Assembly (NCBI GenBank): GCA_937924555.1
Contig: CALDSN010000015.1
Coordinates: 1 to 29,823, forward strand
Reading direction: 5' to 3'
Source: an uncultured bacterium
GTDB taxonomy: Bacteria > Cloacimonadota > Cloacimonadia > Cloacimonadales > Cloacimonadaceae
DNA length: 29,823 bases
A model generated the notes under the pieces. It did no database searches and was not told the DNA's origin. It saw nothing but the letters and a program-made list of their open reading frames with translations. The position numbers and the translations under genes were made by a program. This document shows positions 24,396 through 29,823 of the stretch, piece after piece; within the stretch, counting starts at the first letter, position 1; each line of letters starts with the position of its first letter.

Positions 24396-25621
24396 TTCTT
24401 CAAATATGGCGGTGTATAACTGATACGCAGATAGGGTTTTTTACCCACAGGTGTGCTTGCGCTAAAATCATAAAACTCTATGCTCCCAAAATTCTGCCGT
24501 TCCTGGGTGGATTGAATTGCCATTCCCAAAGGCAGCTTCTCGCCCGAAACATATGCTTGCACCAAGGGGGTAACATCCACTTCCAGGCTATCTCCTGTAA
24601 CGCTTCCAGTGCTGTAGGGAGTATAATTGATAATCTGATAATCTGCCACAACAGGTGGAGAAGCCAAACTGATATTCTCTCTTTTTAAGTTAAAAGGAAA
24701 GATGCTGAAACTGGAACCGCCAGTGTAGTAATGTCCCGGTTTGGCATGCAGCACAATAGTAGCCCTGTTAACAGTTAAACGCTTAATCTCCTGAGTGCTC
24801 AACTGGTTTCCTTCATCATCGGTAAACAGGCTGTTAGTTGGTGTCCATTTCAGATACATTCTGGTTGCTTTGGCATTATCTATCTTCCAAACAGCAGAGG
24901 CTGCATCTTGGACTTCTGTTAACGTGTAGCTATCTGTTACCGCACTCTTGCTAACAACCTGGAAGGATGTATCGTCTGAGTCCTTATACTTGATATTTAT
25001 CTTGGCACCCACAGAGCTCTCGGCAGCGCGAAACTCCACATACCCATCATCTGCAACTTTCACAGCCAGATTAAACCCTGTGCTGTCAGCATTTGCTTCC
25101 CATGTTTTCAGTTGCTCTCCCCTAACTTTTAGGTACACTTCCTTGCCAAATATGGAAACTGAATCCGGAACTGCAGTTTCTGAACCATCCAAATATTCCA
25201 GATTATTCATTACCGACAAGGTATCGTTCCATACTCCATTAACTTTGTAAAGTCGAAGCTTCAATGGGTTCCGGCTTATGGGGGAACGTTTAACTAACAT
25301 CAAGCGAACATAACAACTGTCATCTTCTGTAACACTAATCGTGGCTTGGCGGGGGATATCTGTGAACCGTAGAAAAGCCACAGCTTGATTTCCCTGGTAG
25401 TTACCTGTTATCAGCTTGGTTTCGCTACCGCTTATAGTGCGAAGAGTGTCTGAGGGAAAGCTGAATCCATCCACCAAACCAATCGCATCGTCCACAGTGT
25501 TGCTGTGGATGTTACTCCAATTGTTTCCCGTAAGGTTGTTCTTTTTGGTGCATCCCATCACAGCCAATAAGCAAAGAGAAAACACTCCCAAACGCAGCAT
25601 ATGTTTTTTAAACGAATCCAT
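24392..25621 (-). CDS. Lipoprotein of unknown function heading the envelope operon
   Basis: A 409-aa lipoprotein with a lipobox (VMGC, cysteine 24). The rest is beta-rich. Its second half, with 'TVNRATIVLHAKPG' and a final 'KPYLRISYTPP', resembles DNRLRE-like or DUF4270-like beta domains of surface proteins. I do not recognise a specific function. The start at 25621 is chosen because AGGA lies about 9 nt before it, while the Met at codon 8 has no ribosome-binding site. It overlaps the next gene by 4 nt, so it is translationally linked to two folding helpers. It begins within about 30 nt of the AT-rich part of the probable origin. Confidence 0.8.
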   Translation of the reverse strand: MDSFKKHMLRLGVFSLCLLAVMGCTKKNNLTGNNWSNIHSNTVDDAIGLVDGFSFPSDTLRTISGSETKLITGNYQGNQAVAFLRFTDIPRQATISVTEDDSCYVRLMLVKRSPISRNPLKLRLYKVNGVWNDTLSVMNNLEYLDGSETAVPDSVSIFGKEVYLKVRGEQLKTWEANADSTGFNLAVKVADDGYVEFRAAESSVGAKINIKYKDSDDTSFQVVSKSAVTDSYTLTEVQDAASAVWKIDNAKATRMYLKWTPTNSLFTDDEGNQLSTQEIKRLTVNRATIVLHAKPGHYYTGGSSFSIFPFNLKRENISLASPPVVADYQIINYTPYSTGSVTGDSLEVDVTPLVQAYVSGEKLPLGMAIQSTQERQNFGSIEFYDFSASTPVGKKPYLRISYTPPYLKK

Positions 25622-25644
25622 AATAATAATCCTATTAAAGAGAG

Positions 25645-25872
25645 ATTTTGTAGATTAGGGTTAGAAGTAGGCTCTGTGGATATGGGGATAATCGGTCAAG
25701 TATTTTCTTTTTTCCATACTGATAGAGCACTTTAGGCATCCTGTATTCATGTGGATAAACTGTGGATAACTTTGGCTCTAACTGCCTTGCTATCCACATA
25801 AAAAAACGCTAATGCCTTTATACACAAGTTATTCACAGCTATCCACAGAGAACTGTGCACATATGTGGATAA
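25645..25872. other. oriC: Probable oriC: DnaA-box cluster downstream of dnaA
   Basis: Between dnaA and the lipoprotein gene lie TGTGGATAA at 25750-25758, 25761-25769 and 25864-25872. TTATACACA (25818-25826) and TTATTCACA (25829-25837) fit TTATNCACA. Near matches are at 25675-25683, 25790-25798 and 25839-25847. The density, the AT-rich stretches (about 25698-25714 and 25621-25650) and dnaA next door make this the likely replication origin. No other gene is credible in the 25622-25955 gap. Confidence 0.88.
25651..25683 (-). other. DnaA-trio-like unwinding element
   Basis: A DnaA box (25675-25683), a short GC-rich spacer (GGCTC, 25670-25674 on the + strand) and then TAG, AAG, TAG, GGT, TAG read outward from 25670 in steps of three. 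This matches the [T/A]A[G/A] trio rule known from Bacillus-type origins except at one trio. An AT-rich stretch follows on the far side, next to the lipoprotein gene start. The order dnaA, boxes, trio, DUE is the same as in B. subtilis. Confidence 0.65.
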
Positions 25873-25955
25873 CTTTCCATCTGTGGAGCATGAACTGCTG
25901 TCAAGATGCACTTTAGCTTCAATTCGTTTATCGACAATCTTCCCATTATCCATTC

Positions 25956-27287
25956 TTAATTCCTGATGTTCTTTATCATCAGTTCCACATGCGACCGAAA
26001 GTCCTCATCCTGACGAAACTGGTTTTCTATCATCTTTTTGGCATGCAGCACGGTGGTGTGATCTTTGCGGTTGTAATACTCCGCAATTTCCTTCAGAGAT
26101 AGCTGAGGGATAAGCACATTAGCAAGATACATAGCTACTTGGCGAGGGAATGCTACATTCTGTTTGCGTGTCTTCTCCATCATCTGTGCCTGGCTTAAGC
26201 CATAGGTGAGGCATACTTGCTTGGTAATTGCGTCCAAGCTGATATTGCGCAGCTTCTCAGAGATCATATCCGACAGGATATCCTCTGCCGTGGTAACATC
26301 AATTTCCTCGGGATTTAGCTTATTATACGAAGAATAGGCAAGGATGCGGATTAGTGATCCCTCCAAAGCTCGTACGCTGCTAGTTATGCTCTCGGCGATA
26401 AAGCTGAATACATCATCGCTAAGCACGATATTCTCCGGCTCTGCTTTTTTGCGTAATATCGCCACTCTCGTTTCAAAATCAGGATTCTTAAGATCGCACA
26501 GCAAACCGCTTTCGAAACGGGTAACCAATCTCTTCTCCAAATCAGGTATATCTTTTGGGGGTCTGTCCGAGGTAAGCACAATCTGCTTGCGATTCTCAAA
26601 CAAGGTGTTAAAGGTGTGAAAGAACTCTTCCTGAGTACCCTCTTTGCGGGAGAGGAAGTGTACATCATCCACCAATAACAAGTCCACCTTGCGGAACTTT
26701 GCCCGGAACTCGGACATTTTATTGGAGCGGATGCCGTCTATCATTTCGTTGGTAAAGGCTTCCGAAGTAGTATAATAAATGGAGCAGTTTCTCCCCTCTT
26801 TGGCCACAAAGTTCCCTACTGCCTGCATCAGGTGTGTTTTCCCCATTCCGCTTTCCCCATAAATAAACAACGGATTATAGGTGTAGCCCGGGGATTCTGC
26901 CACAGCTTTAGCAGTGTGGTAGGCAAAGTTGTTGTTGCGCCCCACCACGAAATCCTCAAAGGTATAGCGGTCATTGAGTTTGGTATTTACCGTAATACGA
27001 TTGTTATTGAATTCGGGAAGCTCACCGGTATCACTGCCTACCCTGTGAGGGTGGGTAATAAACTGAATATCGTATCTACGGCGATACAAGCCGAAAGATA
27101 TCTCAGAAAGTGCTTCCTTATAGTTCTGGTTCAAATAATTAGCCGAAAATTGCGTAGCCACCCGGATCATCAGAGCTTTATCTGTCATATCCACCAGTTT
27201 TGTGTCAGAAAACCAAGTCTTAAAACTCTGGGGATTTATATTCTCTTCCAGTTTATCCAGAATGTTTTGCCAAATGTCTTGATCCAT
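25956..27287 (-). CDS. dnaA: Chromosomal replication initiator DnaA
   Basis: A 443-aa initiator that binds DnaA boxes and opens the origin with ATP. Domain I is at the N-terminus (MDQDIWQNILDKL, WFSDTK). A short linker, without a long domain II, leads to the AAA+ domain III with Walker A GESGMGKT (144-151) and Walker B LLLVDDVH (about 203-210). Domain IV has the box-recognition signature DHTTVLHAKK. Length is near the usual 440-470. DnaA boxes occur both before and after the gene, so autoregulation is likely. dnaN is not the next gene; a lipoprotein gene begins 335 nt downstream. Confidence 0.98.
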   Translation of the reverse strand: MDQDIWQNILDKLEENINPQSFKTWFSDTKLVDMTDKALMIRVATQFSANYLNQNYKEALSEISFGLYRRRYDIQFITHPHRVGSDTGELPEFNNNRITVNTKLNDRYTFEDFVVGRNNNFAYHTAKAVAESPGYTYNPLFIYGESGMGKTHLMQAVGNFVAKEGRNCSIYYTTSEAFTNEMIDGIRSNKMSEFRAKFRKVDLLLVDDVHFLSRKEGTQEEFFHTFNTLFENRKQIVLTSDRPPKDIPDLEKRLVTRFESGLLCDLKNPDFETRVAILRKKAEPENIVLSDDVFSFIAESITSSVRALEGSLIRILAYSSYNKLNPEEIDVTTAEDILSDMISEKLRNISLDAITKQVCLTYGLSQAQMMEKTRKQNVAFPRQVAMYLANVLIPQLSLKEIAEYYNRKDHTTVLHAKKMIENQFRQDEDFRSHVELMIKNIRN

Positions 27288-27312
27288 AAGTCCGATCCCT
27301 ATTAAAAGTTAT

Positions 27313-27446
27313 TTATCCACAAGTCATGCTGGTGCGGCTCAGAAAACACGGCAGAGAAGCTATCTTACTATCATTAGCCTAGTTATGGACATGTCTGCTG
27401 ATTACATGGTTCCCTTTAACAGCAGTTTATCCACAACTTATCCACA
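27313..27446. promoter_or_regulatory. DnaA boxes upstream of dnaA (second origin part or autoregulatory site)
   Basis: Perfect TTATCCACA copies lie at 27313-27321, 27427-27435 and 27438-27446, all in the same orientation; the last two are 11 bp apart, about one helical turn. They sit 26-160 nt before the dnaA start codon, where they could repress dnaA or form the second half of a bipartite origin. Confidence 0.85.
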
Positions 27447-27778
27447 TAAATGGGCTCCACCAAGCTTAATAAACTCTCTCTTTGTGCGTTAGCCTCTTCC
27501 TGCGTTTTCGCTGCAACCAACTTTGCCAAAAAATTCCCTTCCCCCGATTTGTCAAGCAGCTAAAAGTCCACAAACAAAGAGCTTATGGATAGCAAGTGAG
27601 TTGCAAACCGCTAATAATAAATATCAATAGCGGTGTAGTGACCAATTTGGCGAAATGCACTACTTACATCGTAATATATTGTAAAGTATGCTGTAACTGA
27701 TTTTGTAAATTCTCTTCTTCACAGAGTTGGCTGCAAGCAACGAATAAAGCTAAGCTAATCACCCGCAAAGATACTGAT
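27447..27778. other. Intergenic stretch with two adjacent inverted repeats
   Basis: No gene, tRNA or clear promoter is seen. Two neighbouring inverted repeats occur: CCGCTA (27608-27613) with TAGCGG (27628-27633), and GTAGTG (27635-27640) with CACTAC (27658-27663). Neither is followed by a T tract. The region is AT-rich around 27610-27720. Confidence 0.4.
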
Positions 27779-27806
27779 AGCTTAACAGTAAGATGCTGTT
27801 AAAGCT
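27779..27806 (-). terminator. Hairpin after the beta-repeat surface gene, weak terminator
   Basis: AGCTTAACAG (27779-27788) pairs with CTGTTAAAGCT (27796-27806; one bulged A) around a 7-nt loop, 24 nt after the stop codon of the minus-strand gene. The T tract on that side is poor, so intrinsic termination is only probable. Confidence 0.5.
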
Positions 27807-27830
27807 CTGGGATACCATCTCCGGCTTAGT

Positions 27831-29823
27831 TTAATTCTCTACGCTTACACGATAAAAACCGCTAGCGGCTGGGACTGTCCCCACCCAACTCAAGTCTGTG
27901 GTCTGGCCTACACATGTAAACTCCCCTGTGGGAGTGTCACAATAATAAATCCTGAAAAGAGAATAGGGAAGAGGATAATCCCAGCTTAACCTGACACTAT
28001 CAGTTTCATGGATATAGATGATACTTAGGTTGTTTATCCCCGGAATTCCACTTTGCTGCCAATTGATATTGCCGTAGGTATCCTGTTCGTAAGCTTCTCC
28101 ACAGAAAGCACCGCTATGACCGACGAAACTAACACAGCCCCGCACCACATTCTTTGCCACATTATTAGCTCCATTCCAAGTATTAGCGGGGAATACCGCA
28201 CCGTTTATCGTAAACACCTGACTGTTATTCAGGGTCAGCAACCTTCCTGCGATTGCGCCATTGCGGAAAGTGCAGAAGGACAGGCTGGCATAGGGATCCA
28301 CCATCGCTCCGGCTTTAATGTTCACGCCATAAGCATCCATATATTCAAACACAGCATACTCCGCTGCCAAGGTTCCTCCCCACTCCACATTAAAGCCATA
28401 ATATCCGGACGAACCGTATCTGGTGACCGTTGCAGGAGCAGCAGCGCTCCCATAGCAATACAAGTACCCCCCATTATTCACATTCACGTCTTTGCCTGCA
28501 CCCATATACAGGTGATAGGAAGGATAGATATCCATCCTGCCGTTGATATTGAGGTTACCGGAGCAGTAATGATCACCATAGAGTATCAAGCTTCCTGCAT
28601 TAATCGTCACATCATGACTATTCAGGGTGAAGCCGTTTGTGTATAGCATACCGTTTTCTAAAATAAGTATGCCATAGAGGTACAGCGGGTTCTGCAGGTT
28701 TATGCTACATTCGTTATTGTCTTTATTGATTGTCAAATGGTGCAAGTATGAACCGGGAAGCAAGTTCAGGTCCTGAGAACCGCTGCCATACAGTTCCAGA
28801 GTTCCTCCCTGGGGGTTAAAATCGGGCATCTCAGAGCAAAAAGAGCCATTGCATCGGATTGTTCCTCCCGTGATATCCTCTACGAAGCTCACTCCGGGCA
28901 TATCGGGGATTACCATGCCGTGCCCCACTACATCTAAAACCCCTCCGCTCATCGTTAAGCTGGCATCGTCAATATAGGAAAGATACGCATTTCCGCTACC
29001 CCCGGCAATAGTGAAACTCCCTCCGCTTATCTGCAGATTTCCGCGCAAGTCAATAAAGCTCTCTGCATCTTGAGTGTAACTGATGCTTCCTCCGCTGAGC
29101 TTGATATCACCAAAGATGCCGGGATCGTCCAGATCATCCACCGTGAGGTTTCCCCCGGCTACACGGTACTCTCCTGCTGTCCAATCGTAATGGTAGCAAA
29201 ACACATTTGCACCTGTTGCGATACTCATGTATCCCGCAGTTTTGTTCAGTTCCAGGCGGTAAAAGCTCTCTGAGCCAATGTTTTGTGCACCGCCACCATT
29301 TAGCATCACCGTGCCCATCCCTTCAAAGAAGCCGTTTGTTCCTAGGGTATTTATCCAATCCCCCCCAAGTTTGATAAGGTGGTTTGAGGAATATAAGGCA
29401 CCGGAGCTGATGCTGAGATTGCCTTTAACACTCATCTCCGTCGTCAGGTTCACCATGGCTGCTGTGTTGCAGTTGATACTCAGATTGTGAAAGTAGCTTG
29501 CTGTATTATGCAAGCTTATGCTCTGGTTGGCATTACCTTGCATCTGCACTGTTCCGTTGGCGAAATAGCATGCCCCTGAGGAAGCTACAGTGATGTTCCC
29601 CATCACGATGGTAGAGCCGCTGTAATCCTGCCCCATGTTCCCGCTGTTCACCCAAAGGTCGCCCCGAACCGTTAAGCTTCTGGTGGAGTTCACGCTTAGC
29701 ACCAAGAGGTAGGGGTTTGTTTTGTTGCATAAAAGATTGTCTATATCGATGTCCTCGTGGATTAGTAGCGAAGAATCCCCGCTGCCATAGAAATCAAGAT
29801 TACCGAAGTAGTTGTTTACATCG
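27831..29823 (-). CDS. Large beta-repeat exported protein, N-terminus outside window
   Basis: At least 663 residues are readable to the window edge (open from 29822), with no start codon in view; the GTG at 29705 is internal. The visible chain is a long series of short beta-strand repeats rich in Gly, Asn, Ser and Thr. Recurrent phrases of the type 'LNGGGAQNIGSESFYRLELNK' and 'GNLxIxGG' suggest a beta-helix or stacked-strand surface protein. A C-terminal fibronectin-III-like domain (about the last 80 residues, LSWDYP to FYRVSVEN) ends the protein. Unlike the other two secreted proteins here, it lacks a YPNP/FlgD-like tail. No enzymatic motif was seen; an adhesin or surface-layer role is inferred. 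It is transcribed towards the origin. Confidence 0.8.
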   Translation of the reverse strand, partial: DVNNYFGNLDFYGSGDSSLLIHEDIDIDNLLCNKTNPYLLVLSVNSTRSLTVRGDLWVNSGNMGQDYSGSTIVMGNITVASSGACYFANGTVQMQGNANQSISLHNTASYFHNLSINCNTAAMVNLTTEMSVKGNLSISSGALYSSNHLIKLGGDWINTLGTNGFFEGMGTVMLNGGGAQNIGSESFYRLELNKTAGYMSIATGANVFCYHYDWTAGEYRVAGGNLTVDDLDDPGIFGDIKLSGGSISYTQDAESFIDLRGNLQISGGSFTIAGGSGNAYLSYIDDASLTMSGGVLDVVGHGMVIPDMPGVSFVEDITGGTIRCNGSFCSEMPDFNPQGGTLELYGSGSQDLNLLPGSYLHHLTINKDNNECSINLQNPLYLYGILILENGMLYTNGFTLNSHDVTINAGSLILYGDHYCSGNLNINGRMDIYPSYHLYMGAGKDVNVNNGGYLYCYGSAAAPATVTRYGSSGYYGFNVEWGGTLAAEYAVFEYMDAYGVNIKAGAMVDPYASLSFCTFRNGAIAGRLLTLNNSQVFTINGAVFPANTWNGANNVAKNVVRGCVSFVGHSGAFCGEAYEQDTYGNINWQQSGIPGINNLSIIYIHETDSVRLSWDYPLPYSLFRIYYCDTPTGEFTCVGQTTDLSWVGTVPAASGFYRVSVEN

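Noticed and set aside
25747..25953. Open frame of 68 codons directly after dnaA on the minus strand
   Set aside because: It consists mostly of overlapping DnaA boxes, has no recognisable domain and no good ribosome-binding site; it is better explained as origin DNA.

Overview
The window looks like the start of a contig from an uncultured anaerobic Gram-negative bacterium. I infer Candidatus Cloacimonadota (WWE1) or a close relative from three things: large secreted proteins ending in a YPNPFNP-type FlgD-like sorting tail, a multi-domain [FeFe] hydrogenase, and a DUF116 gene in a def-fmt operon. This is recognition of style and content, not a database match. No rRNA, tRNA, CRISPR array, insertion sequence or prophage was seen. 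The first 45 bases are Illumina P5/TruSeq adapter, so the biological sequence starts at about base 46.

Left part, + strand: a 5'-truncated [FeFe] hydrogenase HydA (47-1741) and a SagB/nitroreductase-type flavoprotein (1754-2653) form one unit closed by a terminator. A structured leader then precedes a giant exported surface protein (2983-10806, 2607 aa). It has three tandem repeats of about 550 aa, carboxypeptidase-regulatory-like domains, a second adhesin-type domain and a C-terminal sorting tail, and it ends at a strong terminator. A hairpin-rich intergenic region follows, then a winged-helix regulator (11229-11717) and the TldD/TldE (PmbA) metalloprotease pair (11780-14433). A bidirectional terminator separates these from the minus-strand genes.

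Middle part, minus strand, read right to left from 25621 to 14527: a lipoprotein of unknown function, a PpiC-type lipoprotein, a SurA-like chaperone, PgpA, YajC, peptide deformylase, Met-tRNA formyltransferase, DUF116 and a membrane-anchored HtrA-like protease without PDZ are packed with overlaps or very short gaps. After a 133-nt gap come a secreted OB/cohesin/metallophosphoesterase protein and a radical SAM/SPASM protein. The common theme of the operon is outer-membrane protein folding, secretion, phospholipid synthesis and the N-formylmethionine cycle.

Right part: dnaA (25956-27287, minus) is flanked on both sides by DnaA boxes. The downstream side carries a dense box cluster ending in a DnaA-trio-like element and an AT-rich stretch. 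This is very probably the chromosomal origin, with a bipartite layout. dnaN does not follow dnaA; the envelope operon starts there instead. The window ends inside a large repetitive beta-rich exported protein (27831-29823, minus, N-terminus missing).

The most interesting items are the origin architecture, a precise 63-nt in-frame insertion flanked by 6-bp direct repeats inside the giant surface gene, the OB-cohesin-phosphoesterase architecture, and the palindromic leader of the winged-helix gene.
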